Shown: positions 47,666-60,146, counted from the first letter of the stretch. The stretch: DNA of 64,000 nt from Vibrio salinus (GCF_021272385.1 NZ_JAJSDZ010000005.1:806001-870000); one strand, 5' to 3'. The notes: generated by a model not told the origin, from the letters alone. Numbers and translations: made by a program.

Positions 47666-47977
47666 ATGGATCTTGAATCTACCGTTATGGAACTGATCAT
47701 CAATGCAGGTGAATCTAAAAGTTATGCAATGAAAGCGTTACAGTGTGCAAAAAAAGAAAAATGGGAAGAAGTCAATGAACTATTAGCACACTCAACAGAA
47801 TCCCTTAAACGTGCTCATACAGTACAAACTAAACTCATTGGTCTGGATGAAGGTACAGGCAAAGTTCCTGTTAACCTGATCATGGTTCATGCACAAGATC
47901 ATATCATGACATCAATGTTAGCTAGGGAGCTGATTGAAGAACTCATTAATATCCATCGCCAACTTCAAAATGCATAA
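47666..47977 (+). CDS. PTS lactose/cellobiose-type IIA component
   Basis: A 103-residue helical protein from ATG at 47666 with GGAG 6 bp upstream (an in-frame ATG at 47630 would add 12 residues without SD). AGESKSYAMKAL near the N-terminus and the phosphorylated histidine in VHAQDHIMTS identify the trimeric IIA Lac/Cel family. Accepts phosphate from HPr and hands it to IIB. Confidence 0.92.
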   Translation: MDLESTVMELIINAGESKSYAMKALQCAKKEKWEEVNELLAHSTESLKRAHTVQTKLIGLDEGTGKVPVNLIMVHAQDHIMTSMLARELIEELINIHRQLQNA

Positions 47978-48005
47978 AACTAAGCTGTGCTAAAGAACAG
48001 ATTAA

Positions 48006-49430
<1,425 letters not shown>

Positions 49431-49441
49431 AAAGAAACCAC

Positions 49442-49468
49442 CCCAGAGGTATAAATTATATCTCTGGG
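49442..49468. terminator. Hairpin between convergent GH1 and lacI-type genes
   Basis: CCCAGAG / CTCTGGG with an AT-rich loop, 12 bp after the GH1 stop; short T-richness only on the minus side. Probably a bidirectional terminator. Confidence 0.55.
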
Positions 49469-49490
49469 AGTTGCTGTAACCATTGCAAAA

Positions 49491-50501
49491 TTATAAGTCC
49501 AACCAACCTTTCTTTGCATGTAAAGGGATAACAGATCCGCGCTGAATCAGTTTACCATGATAGTGGTGAGCAGTAGGAGACCTTTTAGTCGTAGTCAACT
49601 CCAAAGCCAAATCCACAGCTTTCTTGGCCAACTTTTCTATCGGAAGTTCTACTGTAGTTAATGTCGGATTAAAAAACTCGGTAATAGGTTCATTGTCAAT
49701 TCCTGCAATCGAAACATCACCAGGGACTTGAATACCCACTTCACTCAGTGCTTTTAATGCCCCAATAACCATACTATCATTAAATGCAATGACAGCAGTA
49801 AACGGTATGCAACGACTCAATAATTCTTTGCATGCAACATAGCCGCTTTTCATAGTGTAATCGGCAGAAACAATCAGGCTATTTTTAACTGGTATTCCGC
49901 TATTTTTTAGTGAATTTTTATATCCTGCAAGTCTGGCCTGCCCGGTAAGATTTGTAAGAGGGCCTGTAATGCAGGCAATTTGACGGTGACCAAAGCTAAT
50001 CAAATGCTCCATCAACATAGTGACTGCACCTTCCTGATCAAATGAAACTGAATAAAAAGCCTGATTTTTTGAAGTTCTGTTCATAATCACTAAAGGGATC
50101 GTCAGGTGCTGATAAAGCCTATTTATATGTTCATCCGACAATGTACTGCTGTAAAGAATAACAGCATCACAACGACCTTCAAGCTGTCTGATAACCTCAT
50201 ATTCCTGATCAGGATTATTTTTACCGTTAGTAACAATTAGCTGTTTATGTTCAAGATCTACTCTGGCTTCGATTTGCTTCAACAACTCACCATCAAAATC
50301 AGATACAACCAGGCCAATACTGTTAGTTCGGTTAGTTGCCAGAGCCTGAGCTGTTTTATTGGGCCGGTAACCAAGCTGCTCCATTGCTGCATAAACTGTA
50401 TCTCGAGTAGATTCTTTGACCTGCCCTGTGCCATTAATCACCCGAGAAACTGTCGCTTTCGAAACCCCAGCCAATTTACACACATCAACAATAGTACTCA
50501 T
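49491..50501 (-). CDS. LacI-family repressor of the PTS operon
   Basis: A 336-residue LacI/GalR regulator: N-terminal HTH (STIVDVCKLAGVSKATVSRVING) with hinge helix YRPNKTAQALA, then a periplasmic-binding-protein-like sensor domain. Convergent with the PTS operon. Its own promoter contains one perfect copy of the palindrome that occurs in tandem before the PTS genes, so it very likely represses both itself and the operon. Closest in style to AscG and GalR; the inducer is probably the phosphorylated or free beta-glucoside. Confidence 0.92.
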   Translation of the reverse strand: MSTIVDVCKLAGVSKATVSRVINGTGQVKESTRDTVYAAMEQLGYRPNKTAQALATNRTNSIGLVVSDFDGELLKQIEARVDLEHKQLIVTNGKNNPDQEYEVIRQLEGRCDAVILYSSTLSDEHINRLYQHLTIPLVIMNRTSKNQAFYSVSFDQEGAVTMLMEHLISFGHRQIACITGPLTNLTGQARLAGYKNSLKNSGIPVKNSLIVSADYTMKSGYVACKELLSRCIPFTAVIAFNDSMVIGALKALSEVGIQVPGDVSIAGIDNEPITEFFNPTLTTVELPIEKLAKKAVDLALELTTTKRSPTAHHYHGKLIQRGSVIPLHAKKGWLDL

Positions 50502-50574
50502 TAATGTCCTTACTTTTTATCGATTTTATCATCCAGTCACATCTGACAGACGCTTATTTTGATAATATCACAAA

Positions 50575-50590
50575 CTGTAACCGGTTACAG
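50575..50590. promoter_or_regulatory. LacI-type operator upstream of the repressor gene
   Basis: CTGTAACCGGTTACAG, a perfect 16-bp palindrome that extends symmetrically for three more bases each side, 74 bp before the repressor start. It contains the same 12-bp core as the two tandem sites at 45875-45899, supporting autoregulation. Confidence 0.82.
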
Positions 50591-50905
50591 TTTACTTAAT
50601 AAAGAAAACAGAAGTTAAAAGTTTCCCATTAAAGGATCCCTTAACATAAAATTTCTGTCAAATTAGCTTCTCCACCAATACCTATACTAGGCAATAAAAC
50701 TAGTGATAATTATCTCACTAAAATAACCACTCCCGCAAATATTTAGATCATGTTTCTTTATCTGAAAAATGACAAGTAATTCAAATTTACTAAGCAATAA
50801 CAATGTCATTTCCTAAGTCACTTTAGTCGTATTGATATTCTCCACCCAACCTTACACCATACAAAAAACATGCTGTTTTCAAAACTGACCAATAAAATGC
50901 CGATG

Positions 50906-51026
50906 CAGTGGATAACCGCAATCGAGACAAACATTGACTCGGGAAAAATGCTACTGACATTGATGACAAACATATTAGCCATCCCTCCCAGTCAAGTTCA
51001 TCATCACATTCAGGACATATATTCAT
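50906..51026 (-). pseudogene. yfgJ: N-terminal remnant of yfgJ-type zinc-ribbon gene, frameshifted
   Basis: From ATG at 51026 the minus strand reads MNICPECDDELDWEGW. After a +1 shift the next frame reads YVCHQC, Q, an in-frame TAG, then HFSRVNVCLDCGYPL. CPEC, CHQC and CLDC are the first three knuckles of a YfgJ-like zinc ribbon, in order and spacing. The original frame stays open to 50823 with unrelated residues. The fourth knuckle is absent here and is found beside xseA at 45689-45808. The gene is dead. Confidence 0.7.
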
Positions 51027-51785
51027 TCAGCATACTCTCCTTATAAAATAAACTCGTGGCCTCAGTCAGGGTAGCAGAATCCCACTAACTGCTTATACAT
51101 TTATCCTAAACATGTCGCCAGATGAAAATACATCATTTTTAGAACATACTCGTATTATTTAAATTAACCATATAAGAAACATAAAACATTCACAGTATTT
51201 ATGAGTAATCTTTTTTTGGCTTTTCTCCCTTTAAATTTATATAAGCCAAACTAAAGAATAAAAAGAAATTAATAAAAAATAAATATTAATCGCCCTGAAA
51301 TTTTGATTTCAATTAATATTTCTACAAGTTATGCACAAATCCTCAAGACATCAATTTTTAGTCGCAGTAACATACACACATATACTAAAGTAACTTTTGT
51401 TCACGGGAGAGAATTATTATTTAAGGTTACTTCAGTATTAAAATTCAGACTTTTTATCGGGTTTATTTTTGACGAATTATGAGTTCAATAATCGATCATT
51501 AATGAAAAACAGGAAATTATAATTGGAATATATAATAATATGTAAGAGCAGCACGTAAAAATATTCTGAAGCTGTATTTTTGAAATAATAAAAATCAATA
51601 ATAAGCTACAGAAGCAATAATTATCTTTAATAGCCTATCTATGCCACCCAATAAAAACAAGTGGTTAGGTATGATGTTGCCTAATATATTGCCAATAACT
51701 TATGCGTCTATTGCTTAGTGCCAGTATGGAAGTCTGAAGAATCTGATTTATTACTAAATCTTTATCTTTTAACGTGAGGTTCTTC
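51027..51785. other. Long AT-rich gap between yfgJ remnant and DMT exporter
   Basis: About 760 bp without a supported gene on either strand. One loose inverted pair (AAGTAAC near 51390 and GGTTACTT near 51425) may form a hairpin. The last 100 bp before the exporter gene presumably carry its promoter. Length and composition suggest decayed or imported DNA. Confidence 0.4.
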
Positions 51786-52757
51786 ATGAATAAGGGTTAT
51801 TTATACATTGCAGGCTCTACCCTGCTATTTAGCTCTATGGAAATTGCGATTAAACTCGTTTCAAACGAATATAATCCAATGCAGTTAAACTTATTGCGAT
51901 TTATTATTGGCGCTATTATTTTGGCACCACTGGCAATTAAAAGCCTGAGAAAAAGCAATTTTAAATTAACTAAAGAAAGTGCGCTTTTTTTAGCAAATTC
52001 GGGATTTTTATGTGTCGTTGTAAGTATGACATTCTTCCAATTGGCCATTATGTATACTAAAGCATCAACAGTTGCCATTCTATTTAGTTGTAACGCGGTG
52101 TTTGTTATTCCATTTGCCTATATTTTGTTAAAAGAAAGTATCACACCATTAACCATAATTTCACTATTATTTAGTATCGTTGGTATCCTGTTCATCGTAA
52201 ACCCAATGAACCTGACGAACATTCCAGGCATTGCATGTGCGTTAATTTCGGCAGTCTCTTTTGCTATGTATGGTGTTTTTGGTCAGAGAGGCCGGAAAAA
52301 ATTCGGTTTCAGTGGTGTTGCACTAACCTGCCTGAGTTTTGTTGCAGGCTCCATTGAACTACTCATTCTAATGTGGATTTCAGAAATTCCGGCTGTTGCA
52401 CACTGGCTAACAGCAGACGGTTTATCTTTATTCGCAGACATGCCGATTGTCGAAGGACTTTCTTTACATAGTATTCCTTCTCTGATTTACCTTGGCATCT
52501 TTGTTACTGGTCTTGGATTCTGTTTCTATTTTCTTGCAATGGAAGAGACATCTGCTTCAACTGCATCGATGGTATTTTTTATCAAACCAGCGCTGGCACC
52601 GGTACTTGCTTTAGTCGTGTTAAGTGAAGGTCTGACCGAAAATGTCATCGCAGGCATTCTGCTGATCTTGATAGGTTCGATGATTACTTACGTTAATGAT
52701 ACCCGTAAGAAAAAAATCGCAGTACAACAACCACAACTACAAACAAACGAAAGATAA
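51786..52757 (+). CDS. EamA/DMT-family transporter
   Basis: A 323-residue protein with ten TM helices arranged as two EamA repeats: AGSTLLFSSMEIAIK through IPFAYILLKE, and SAVSFAMYGVFGQRG through the VLSEGLTENVIAGILLILIGS block. Start ATG at 51786 with GAGG about 7 bp upstream (an in-frame GTG at 51774 is an alternative). DMT carriers of this group usually export amino acids or other metabolites. Monocistronic; own terminator. Not part of the conserved housekeeping block around it. Confidence 0.87.
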   Translation: MNKGYLYIAGSTLLFSSMEIAIKLVSNEYNPMQLNLLRFIIGAIILAPLAIKSLRKSNFKLTKESALFLANSGFLCVVVSMTFFQLAIMYTKASTVAILFSCNAVFVIPFAYILLKESITPLTIISLLFSIVGILFIVNPMNLTNIPGIACALISAVSFAMYGVFGQRGRKKFGFSGVALTCLSFVAGSIELLILMWISEIPAVAHWLTADGLSLFADMPIVEGLSLHSIPSLIYLGIFVTGLGFCFYFLAMEETSASTASMVFFIKPALAPVLALVVLSEGLTENVIAGILLILIGSMITYVNDTRKKKIAVQQPQLQTNER

Positions 52758-52778
52758 CCCCATATAGAACCGTTCTTC

Positions 52779-52808
52779 TAAAAACGCTGCTTTTCGCAGC
52801 GTTTTTTA
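52779..52808 (+). terminator. Intrinsic terminator of the exporter gene
   Basis: AAACGCTGC-tttt-GCAGCGTTT type stem ending in a T-run, about 20-30 bp after the stop codon; edges given to within a few bases. Confidence 0.8.
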
Positions 52809-52849
52809 TTGCAGAACAGATAATAAATCACTTAATATCACCAACAAGA

Positions 52850-52913
52850 GATCATTGTCTCCTTGTATTGATCTTTATCTGATCGTATGCTTTATCCACT
52901 TTGATCAGCGATC
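52850..52913. other. GATC-dense patch with near-consensus DnaA box
   Basis: GATC occurs at 52850, 52870, 52881, 52903 and 52910, five in 64 bp, and TTATCCACT (8 of 9 to the DnaA box TTATCCACA) lies at about 52891. Part of a 320-bp noncoding stretch before the der terminator. It resembles small pieces of replication-control DNA, but there is only one box. Confidence 0.3.
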
Positions 52914-53130
52914 ATGCCCAAAAAGAACTTTTATATAACCACACCCCGAAAGCATAAGTTACATGTTCTGCATTTGGACTTTAAATAGAATATAATATCA
53001 AAACAAATCTATTTTAATACCCAAACAACATTTTATAAAAAGATCTCTTTTCGGGCAGGTCTAATGTACACGTCATCCTGCAGATTGACAGAATTTTCAA
53101 CTTCTACCTGGTCAAATATACTCAGACATA

Positions 53131-53158
53131 AAAAAACCCGGACAGCTCCGGGTTTTTT
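53131..53158 (-). terminator. Intrinsic terminator of der
   Basis: AAAAAACCCGGA-cagc-TCCGGGTTTTTT, a perfect 12-bp stem, 15 bp after the der stop. Confidence 0.9.
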
Positions 53159-53172
53159 CACCAAAATATTGC

Positions 53173-54657
53173 TTATTTACGGCGATTCTTAATCATATTC
53201 ATCAGTCGCTTACGTTTTCTTTCCTGAGATAATGTTGCTTTGCTTGTTTTCCCTTCATACGGGTTTTCACTACTCTGGAAATGAACTTTGATCGGGGTTC
53301 CCATAATTTCAAGCGATTTACGGTAGTAATTCATAAGGTAACGCTTGTAAGAATCAGGCAGCTCATTCACCAGATTACCGTGCACAACAACGATCGGAGG
53401 ATTATACCCACCGGCATGGGCGTACTTCAGTTTAACACGTCGGCCACGAACCAATGGTGGCTGATGATCCTCAGTTGCCATTTTTAAAATTCGGGTTAAA
53501 ACAGACGTACCGACACGGGTAGTGGCAGATTTATAAGCTTCCTCAACAGATTCAAACAAATGGCCAACTCCTGTTCCGTGTAATGCGGAAATAAAATGAA
53601 TGCGGGCGAAATCGACAAAACCAAGACGACGGTCGAGTTCTTTCTTCACATACTCTTTCACATCCGTGGACAAACCATCCCATTTATTCACTGCCAGGAC
53701 GATAGACCGGCCCGCATTCAGCGCAAAACCAACCAATGATAAATCCTGATCCGATATATTCTCTCTTGCATCAATTACCAACAGAACAACGTTTGCATCT
53801 TCAATTGCCTTGAGTGTTTTAACCACGGAGAATTTTTCAACAGCTTCATTAATACGTTTACGTCTTCTGACTCCGGCAGTATCAATCAATACATATTCGC
53901 GGCCATTGCGTTCCATGGGAATATAAATCGAATCCCGGGTAGTACCTGGCATGTCATAAACTACGACTCTCTCTTCACCCAGAATCCGGTTTGTCAGCGT
54001 TGATTTACCAACATTCGGACGACCGATAATAGCCAGTTTGATAGGCTGCTCCTGCAACCGTTTATAAACGGCTTCAGCCTCTTCTTCCGAATAATCCAAC
54101 TTTTCTTCTTCATCAGCAAACTGGGTCAGGTCTTCAATTTCTCCGGCCTGTTGTGACTGAAGAGATTCTGCAAACGGATTAAGCGCTTTCTCTACAAGCG
54201 CGCTCACCCCCCGGCCATGTGCTGCGGCTATCTGATACATGTTATCCATGCCCAGTTGCCAGAATTCCGATCCGGCAGCATCCCCATCGATACCATCGAC
54301 TTTATTTACAACCAGAAACGTAGGCTTCTCTATTCGACGAAGATGCTGAGCAATCGCTTCATCAGAAGACGTTAGCCCGGCTCGGCCATCAACAAGAAAG
54401 AGGACTACGTCAGCTTCATCGATAGCAGCAAGCGACTGCTGAGCCATTTTTGTCTCAACACCTTCTTCACTGCCCTCAATACCTCCGGTATCAATGACGA
54501 TATAATCCTGAACACCAAATCTGGCCTGACCGTATTTACGATCGCGGGTTAACCCGGGGAAATCCGCAACAAGAGCATCTCTGGTTCGTGTTAAACGATT
54601 AAATAACGTTGATTTACCAACGTTTGGACGTCCAACAAGAGCGACAACAGGTATCAT
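53173..54657 (-). CDS. der: GTPase Der (ribosome assembly)
   Basis: A 494-residue protein with two tandem GTPase domains. Domain 1: [20 protein letters not shown]. Domain 2: [24 protein letters not shown]-like C-terminal domain ends in a basic tail ([14 protein letters not shown]). Needed for 50S subunit maturation. Separated from bamB by a terminator hairpin, so it probably has its own promoter in 54658-54828. Confidence 0.97.
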   Translation of the reverse strand: MIPVVALVGRPNVGKSTLFNRLTRTRDALVADFPGLTRDRKYGQARFGVQDYIVIDTGGIEGSEEGVETKMAQQSLAAIDEADVVLFLVDGRAGLTSSDEAIAQHLRRIEKPTFLVVNKVDGIDGDAAGSEFWQLGMDNMYQIAAAHGRGVSALVEKALNPFAESLQSQQAGEIEDLTQFADEEEKLDYSEEEAEAVYKRLQEQPIKLAIIGRPNVGKSTLTNRILGEERVVVYDMPGTTRDSIYIPMERNGREYVLIDTAGVRRRKRINEAVEKFSVVKTLKAIEDANVVLLVIDARENISDQDLSLVGFALNAGRSIVLAVNKWDGLSTDVKEYVKKELDRRLGFVDFARIHFISALHGTGVGHLFESVEEAYKSATTRVGTSVLTRILKMATEDHQPPLVRGRRVKLKYAHAGGYNPPIVVVHGNLVNELPDSYKRYLMNYYRKSLEIMGTPIKVHFQSSENPYEGKTSKATLSQERKRKRLMNMIKNRRK

Positions 54658-54828
54658 AACAACCTCTATAAACTAGTCTTCATGTTATGTAGGTATAGGT
54701 AAACACTCACTTAATAAGTATGTACACGGATACGGCTAATTGCCTGTTCACTATGTCCAGAAACTCGCTCAGACAATAGTTGTATTCGACTAATTTTACC
54801 TTTACCTACATATTTTATATCAACAAAA

Positions 54829-54858
54829 CGGCTCCTGACTGTTTCCAACCAGGAGCCG
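54829..54858 (-). terminator. Terminator between bamB and der
   Basis: CGGCTCCTG / CAGGAGCCG stem followed by TTTT on the minus strand, 26 bp after the bamB stop. Confidence 0.7.
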
Positions 54859-54883
54859 GGGGAGCGAAGTGTATCACAAAAAA

Positions 54884-56053
54884 TTATTTGATCGTCAGTT
54901 TCTTTACATCGCCATTTCGGGTAACAATCAAATAACCATCAGGCAATACAATTGGAGCAACGGCAAAACCACTGCCATTAACATATTGCCGGGAAACAAA
55001 TTCACCTGTATTACGGTCTATCCAGTATAGATATCCCTCGTTATCACCAACAACCACGTAGTTATCAATGATTACAGGAGAAGTCAAAAGCCGATTTTCC
55101 AGTTTGGTGTTTTTCCATAGTTCCGTACCGCTTCTCGCGTCCACAGAAACAACATGGTCTTTCGACGTCACTAAAAATATACTGGCACCATCACTTGCCA
55201 GGTCCAGAGCCGATGAATAAACACGTTTCCACTTCGGCTTACCGGATCGGAGATCAATGGCAATTAACTGTCCGTTATAACCCACCGTAAATAATGTTGC
55301 TCCGATAACCAGTGGGGAAGAATCCACATCGACCAGACGATCAATTTCTGTCGAACCTTTTGGAATACCTACTGACTGCTGCCAGATTAATTGTCCTCTT
55401 GAAGAGATAGCAGCAGCAAGACGACCACTAGCCGTTCCCCAGAAAACACCACCGGAAACAGCAACTGGTGAACTGTCTCCTCTCAGGGTCAAATTCGGAA
55501 CTTCCGTATTTATTACCCATTTTTGTTTTCCATCCTGCTGATCCAATCCAACAAGTTCACCTTCACTTGTATTTACGATCACAAAAGAACCATCGGTTGT
55601 CGGTGTCGCCAATACTTCCCCGGACACATTCGCTGTCCATAACAGCTTTCCGTTTACGGCATCCAGTGCGTATACCAAACCGGTCTCACTGCCAATAAAG
55701 ACTTTGTTCAGTCCGGCAGCAATGCCTCCCGCCAGTTTAACCGCTTTTTCGCCTTCTAGCTCTTTGGACCAAAGAGTCTTACCTGTCTTAGGATCTAACG
55801 CTTTAACTAACCCATTTCGGCTTGCTACAAAAATCTTGTCATAAGCATAAGCCGGTTTAAGCTTGGAAAAGAAATGTCCGACACCACTTCCGACCGATTC
55901 GCTCCAGTCAACGGCAGGAGTAAACTGACTGTTCACCTCAGGAACGGGAGCCATCACAATCGAATCTTCTTCGCTGGAACAGCCCATCATAAAACCGGAA
56001 ATAAGTGCAATAGCCAGCCAGTATTGATTCTTAAATTGAAATAATTTGCGCAT
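54884..56053 (-). CDS. bamB: Outer membrane assembly lipoprotein BamB
   Basis: A 389-residue lipoprotein: basic N-terminus, hydrophobic stretch and lipobox FMMGC with the lipidated cysteine at residue 25, then an eight-bladed beta-propeller of PQQ-like repeats (LDPKTGKTLWS, LDAVNGKLLW, LDQQDGKQKW, IDLRSGKPKW and so on). Part of the BAM complex, binding BamA. It lies 9 bp after yfgM, in an operon with hisS and yfgM. Confidence 0.96.
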   Translation of the reverse strand: MRKLFQFKNQYWLAIALISGFMMGCSSEEDSIVMAPVPEVNSQFTPAVDWSESVGSGVGHFFSKLKPAYAYDKIFVASRNGLVKALDPKTGKTLWSKELEGEKAVKLAGGIAAGLNKVFIGSETGLVYALDAVNGKLLWTANVSGEVLATPTTDGSFVIVNTSEGELVGLDQQDGKQKWVINTEVPNLTLRGDSSPVAVSGGVFWGTASGRLAAAISSRGQLIWQQSVGIPKGSTEIDRLVDVDSSPLVIGATLFTVGYNGQLIAIDLRSGKPKWKRVYSSALDLASDGASIFLVTSKDHVVSVDARSGTELWKNTKLENRLLTSPVIIDNYVVVGDNEGYLYWIDRNTGEFVSRQYVNGSGFAVAPIVLPDGYLIVTRNGDVKKLTIK

Positions 56054-56062
56054 GTTATGCCC

Positions 56063-56677
56063 TTATTTTGTCAAATCATCCAACTTAAACTGCAGTGTCT
56101 GACTTGCGTCTTTCGCCTGCTGGGCTTCCGTATAAGCAACATAGGCAGCATCTTTATCACCCTGGCGTAAAGCAATATCACCTTTGAGTTCAAGTACCCG
56201 GCCTTTCCAGCTTTCATCTTTAATCAAATCCAGAGAACTGGTCGCTTTCGCATAATCACCCTGTTCAGATAATACCCGGGCAATGCGGAAATTGATAAGT
56301 GTTGAAAGGGCATTATCGTCAGTATGACTTTTTGCCCATTCCAACTGAGCAAGGCCTTCATCCAGATGATTTGCATCTATCTGTATTTTTGCAAGCTGTA
56401 AAGCAGCCAGAACAGAATACTGGCTATCAGCATGTCCATCGATAAATGCCTGAACATCCGTTTCTGCTTTTGCCCCTTTGGAACTAAGAACAGATATCGT
56501 TTTTTCATAGGCGTGAGAAGCGGCTTCCTGAGATTCTTTTACATAGTTTTGGTAATATTTCCATCCGCCAATCGCTGCAAGTCCAACTACAGCCCCGATA
56601 ATGACGGACTTACCATTCTGTTTCCACCAATCTTTGATCGCTTCAACTTGTTGTTCTTCGGTATCGTAGAGTTCCAC
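56063..56677 (-). CDS. yfgM: YfgM, periplasmic TPR-like ancillary SecYEG protein
   Basis: A 204-residue protein with a short cytoplasmic N-terminus (MELYDTEEQQVEAIKDWWKQNG), one TM helix (SVIIGAVVGLAAIGGW) and a periplasmic TPR-like helical domain. Matches YfgM, which works with PpiD at the Sec translocon. Sits between hisS (36 bp upstream) and bamB, the usual order. Confidence 0.93.
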   Translation of the reverse strand: MELYDTEEQQVEAIKDWWKQNGKSVIIGAVVGLAAIGGWKYYQNYVKESQEAASHAYEKTISVLSSKGAKAETDVQAFIDGHADSQYSVLAALQLAKIQIDANHLDEGLAQLEWAKSHTDDNALSTLINFRIARVLSEQGDYAKATSSLDLIKDESWKGRVLELKGDIALRQGDKDAAYVAYTEAQQAKDASQTLQFKLDDLTK

Positions 56678-56713
56678 TTTATGTCCTCTTTACGCTTAAT
56701 CAAAAATTAGTGA

Positions 56714-57982
56714 TTACACTAATCCCTTAATTTTATCCACGATGTCTGCCTGTGCGATCGTCTCTTGTTCACCACCAGCAAGATCTTTATATACTACTGT
56801 TCCCTCTGCAACCTCATTCTCACCAAGAACTAAGGCAACAGCAGCCCCTACTTTATCAGCGCGTTTAAACTGTTTCTTAAAATTACCGCCACCACAGTGA
56901 TTCATGACACGCAGGCCGGGAACCGCCTCCCGCAAAAATTCAGCCAGCTTCATTCCTGCCATCATAGTACCTTCGCCGGCAGTAACGACATAGGCATCAA
57001 CGCTCTGACGCACTTTTGTTAACCCGAGAGTCTCCACCATAAGGACCAAACGTTCAAGTCCCATAGCAAAACCAACGGCCGGGGCCGGTTTACCGCCCAA
57101 TTGCTCAACCAGACCATCGTAACGTCCGCCGCCACAAACGGTCCCCTGAGCGCCTAAACTATCAGTTATCCATTCAAAGACAGTACGATTATAGTAATCC
57201 AGTCCACGAACCAGACGTTCATTTACTGTGTATTCAATACCCGCTGATTCCAAAAGTTCGCACAATCCTGCGAAATGTTGTCTGGAATCTTCATCTAAAT
57301 ATTCAGAAAGCTTAGGAGCATCACCCAGAATAGCCTGTATGTCCGGATTTTTTGTATCCAAAACCCGAAGCGGATTGGTATACATACGACGTTTTGCATC
57401 ATCATCCAGTACTTCCTGATGCTGTTCAAAAAACTCAATAAGCGCCGTTCTGTAATTCGCGCGGGCCTCTAAAGAACCAATAGAGTTCAGCTCAAGCCGA
57501 ACATAATCAGAGATACCCAGCTCGCGCCACATCCTTGCCGTCATCATAATTAATTCAGCATCGATATCCGGACCATTTAAACCAAAGACTTCCACACCAC
57601 ACTGATGAAACTGCCGGTAGCGTCCTTTCTGGGGACGCTCATGCCGGAACATCGGTCCCATGTACCACAAGCGCTGTTCCTGATTATAAATAAGGCCATT
57701 CTGAATTCCGGAACGTACACACCCTGCCGTGCCTTCAGGCCGAAGAGTCAGGCTATCACCATTGCGATCCGCAAACGTATACATTTCTTTTTCAACAACA
57801 TCTGTCACTTCGCCAATTGCACGGCTGAATAAATGTGTCATCTCAACGATTGGCATACGTACTTCACTGTATCCGTACGCACTAATCACGTTTTTTACCG
57901 TATTCTCAACCTTTTGCCAAAGTGGAGACTGAGTTGGGAGACAATCATTCATGCCCCGAATTGCTTGAATTGTTTTTGCCAC
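56714..57982 (-). CDS. hisS: Histidyl-tRNA synthetase
   Basis: A 422-residue class II synthetase: motif 2 region [19 protein letters not shown], histidine-A motif [12 protein letters not shown], motif 3 GFAMGLERL and a C-terminal anticodon-binding domain. Normal length. Charges tRNA-His. Starts 23 bp after ispG in the ispG-hisS-yfgM-bamB run. Confidence 0.97.
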   Translation of the reverse strand: MAKTIQAIRGMNDCLPTQSPLWQKVENTVKNVISAYGYSEVRMPIVEMTHLFSRAIGEVTDVVEKEMYTFADRNGDSLTLRPEGTAGCVRSGIQNGLIYNQEQRLWYMGPMFRHERPQKGRYRQFHQCGVEVFGLNGPDIDAELIMMTARMWRELGISDYVRLELNSIGSLEARANYRTALIEFFEQHQEVLDDDAKRRMYTNPLRVLDTKNPDIQAILGDAPKLSEYLDEDSRQHFAGLCELLESAGIEYTVNERLVRGLDYYNRTVFEWITDSLGAQGTVCGGGRYDGLVEQLGGKPAPAVGFAMGLERLVLMVETLGLTKVRQSVDAYVVTAGEGTMMAGMKLAEFLREAVPGLRVMNHCGGGNFKKQFKRADKVGAAVALVLGENEVAEGTVVYKDLAGGEQETIAQADIVDKIKGLV

Positions 57983-58005
57983 AAGATTTACCGTAATTCT
58001 TTAGA

Positions 58006-59127
58006 TTATTTGTCCACTGGTGTTACATCAATACGATTACTTTCATCCAAAATGGATGCTTTGGCCCGTATTTTTGCTTCTAACTGATTCACCAGATCAT
58101 GATTATCGAAACGTTCTTTCTGACGTTTACCATCTTCATAGAAGGCACTTTTCTTATTACCGCCAGCTAACCCCAACTGAGAGGCTTCTGCTTCTCCAGG
58201 TCCATTGACAACACAACCAATGATCGAAACGTCCATAGGCGTTAACACATCTTCTAACCGTTGTTCTAATTCATTGACCGTTCCAATTACGTCAAATTCC
58301 TGACGAGAGCAGGTTGGACAGGCGATAAAATTAATGCCCCGGGAGCGTATTCTCAGGGATTTGAGGATATCAAAGCCCACTTTGATCTCTTCAACCGGAT
58401 CCGCAGCAAGGGAAACCCGCAAGGTATCACCAATCCCTTCCGAGAGTAGAAGTCCTAATCCAATTGCGGACTTCACAGCCCCTGCCCTCGCGCCACCCGC
58501 TTCGGTAATACCAAGGTGTAAAGGCTGATCAATTTGCTTCGCCAGAAGACGATAAGAATCCACAGCGAGGAAAACATCGGATGCTTTTACACTCACTTTA
58601 AACTGATCAAAATTCATTTTATCCAGAATATCAACATGACGCATGGCCGATTCGACTAATGCCTGAGGTGTAGGCTCCCCATATTTTTGCTGAATATCTT
58701 TCTCTAACGATCCACCGTTAACACCGATACGGATAGGAATATTTTTATCACGAGCACAATCGACAACCGCCTGAATGCGATCTTCCCGGCCAATATTTCC
58801 AGGGTTAATACGTAAGCAATCCACACCGTATTCTGCCACTTTTAGCGCGATACGATAATCAAAATGGATATCGGCAATTAAAGGGATCGAAACCTGCTGC
58901 TTAATCAGCTTAAAGGCTTCAGCAGCATCCATGGTAGGAACCGACACGCGAACCAGATCGGCCCCGACTTTCTCAAGTGATTTGATTTGTTGAACGGTCG
59001 CCTCTACATCGGTAGTACGAGTATTTGTCATTGACTGAACAGTGATGGGAGCACCATCACCGATAGGAACATCGCCTACGTAAATACGAGTCGAACGGCG
59101 ACGTTTAATTGGAGATTCCTGTTGCAT
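58006..59127 (-). CDS. ispG: 4-hydroxy-3-methylbut-2-enyl diphosphate synthase (IspG/GcpE)
   Basis: A 373-residue enzyme with an N-terminal TIM barrel ([27 protein letters not shown]) and a C-terminal [4Fe-4S] domain whose cysteines are in ACPTCSR and [12 protein letters not shown]. Penultimate step of the MEP isoprenoid pathway. Eight base pairs after rodZ. Confidence 0.97.
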   Translation of the reverse strand: MQQESPIKRRRSTRIYVGDVPIGDGAPITVQSMTNTRTTDVEATVQQIKSLEKVGADLVRVSVPTMDAAEAFKLIKQQVSIPLIADIHFDYRIALKVAEYGVDCLRINPGNIGREDRIQAVVDCARDKNIPIRIGVNGGSLEKDIQQKYGEPTPQALVESAMRHVDILDKMNFDQFKVSVKASDVFLAVDSYRLLAKQIDQPLHLGITEAGGARAGAVKSAIGLGLLLSEGIGDTLRVSLAADPVEEIKVGFDILKSLRIRSRGINFIACPTCSRQEFDVIGTVNELEQRLEDVLTPMDVSIIGCVVNGPGEAEASQLGLAGGNKKSAFYEDGKRQKERFDNHDLVNQLEAKIRAKASILDESNRIDVTPVDK

Positions 59128-59135
59128 ATTCGTTT

Positions 59136-60146
59136 CTATGGTAAGGTGAATCGAGCTACTTTACCTGAAGTATACCGAGAAAGGTCGACAGGTTCACCTG
59201 CAAATGTAATAGAAACCCCTTCCGGAGCACCTAAAACAATACTAAATGGTGTTTCACCTTTAAGATTAAAATGATGACCAGCCTTTTTCAGTCCGACAGC
59301 CAAAGTATTGCCGTTAGCATCCTGAACCCGGACCCAACAATCTTTCTCAAATTTCATTGATAACTGAGCCTTTAATGACTGACTATTATTGGCAAGCGTT
59401 GTGACGCTTTTTTCTGGTGCGGCTGCCACTTCAGATTTCGTTTCAGATACAGTTGAAACTTTTGATTTTTCCGAAATTGCTTCATTTTTTTCAAAAGCAA
59501 CGCCTGAGTCACTTATTTCAGAATGTTCTGCAGACTTATCTGCAGATGATATATTTTCAGGAGCGATTTCATCTTCAACCTTTTTCTGAACAACATTATC
59601 TGCAGGTGCAGCAGAATTTTCGTTACCGGATTTTATTGACTGAAATTCAGACGGTGTATCATTTTTGTCTGCTGCCGGTGAAACACTGCCATTGTCTGAC
59701 TCAGATACACCAGTCGGCCTTAATGAATCCAATTGTTGATTCTGATACCACCATACGGAAGAAATACCGATAACCACCACAATAATACAAAAAGTCAGCA
59801 AATTGATTCGATTATTATGTTGTCTTTTGGACGTTTTTCTGGAAAAACTCTTCATATCGAGCGTATCGGTTTTCTCAAAACCAGAAAACTGATCAAATGA
59901 AGATAAAATCAACTGCTCGTCCACACCAACCAATTTGGCATATGAACGAACATATCCTCTTGTAAATGTAGCAACTTTATCAATGTCAAAATTATCAGCT
60001 TCAAGAGATTCAACGATAGTTGACCTTAAACGCAAACGCTCCGCTACCTGTGCGATAGATAAACCTAAAGATTCACGTTTTTCTTTAAGTAATTGCCCTG
60101 GTGTAATCTGTATTTCAGGGCTGATTGCATCAGTCTCTTTATCCAT
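59136..60146 (-). CDS. rodZ: Cytoskeletal protein RodZ
   Basis: A 336-residue bitopic protein: cytoplasmic HTH_25 domain at about 15-85 ([20 protein letters not shown]), a basic juxtamembrane patch ([11 protein letters not shown]), TM helix [20 protein letters not shown] near 110-130, a long low-complexity Ser/Ala/Glu/Lys-rich linker, and a periplasmic DUF4115 beta domain ending VARFTLP. Anchors MreB and shapes the cell. First gene of the run to bamB. Confidence 0.94.
   Translation of the reverse strand: MDKETDAISPEIQITPGQLLKEKRESLGLSIAQVAERLRLRSTIVESLEADNFDIDKVATFTRGYVRSYAKLVGVDEQLILSSFDQFSGFEKTDTLDMKSFSRKTSKRQHNNRINLLTFCIIVVVIGISSVWWYQNQQLDSLRPTGVSESDNGSVSPAADKNDTPSEFQSIKSGNENSAAPADNVVQKKVEDEIAPENISSADKSAEHSEISDSGVAFEKNEAISEKSKVSTVSETKSEVAAAPEKSVTTLANNSQSLKAQLSMKFEKDCWVRVQDANGNTLAVGLKKAGHHFNLKGETPFSIVLGAPEGVSITFAGEPVDLSRYTSGKVARFTLP

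Noticed and set aside
52850..52913. Chromosome replication origin
   Set aside because: Only one near-consensus DnaA box, and none of the usual origin neighbours (mnmG, mioC, dnaA, rctB).
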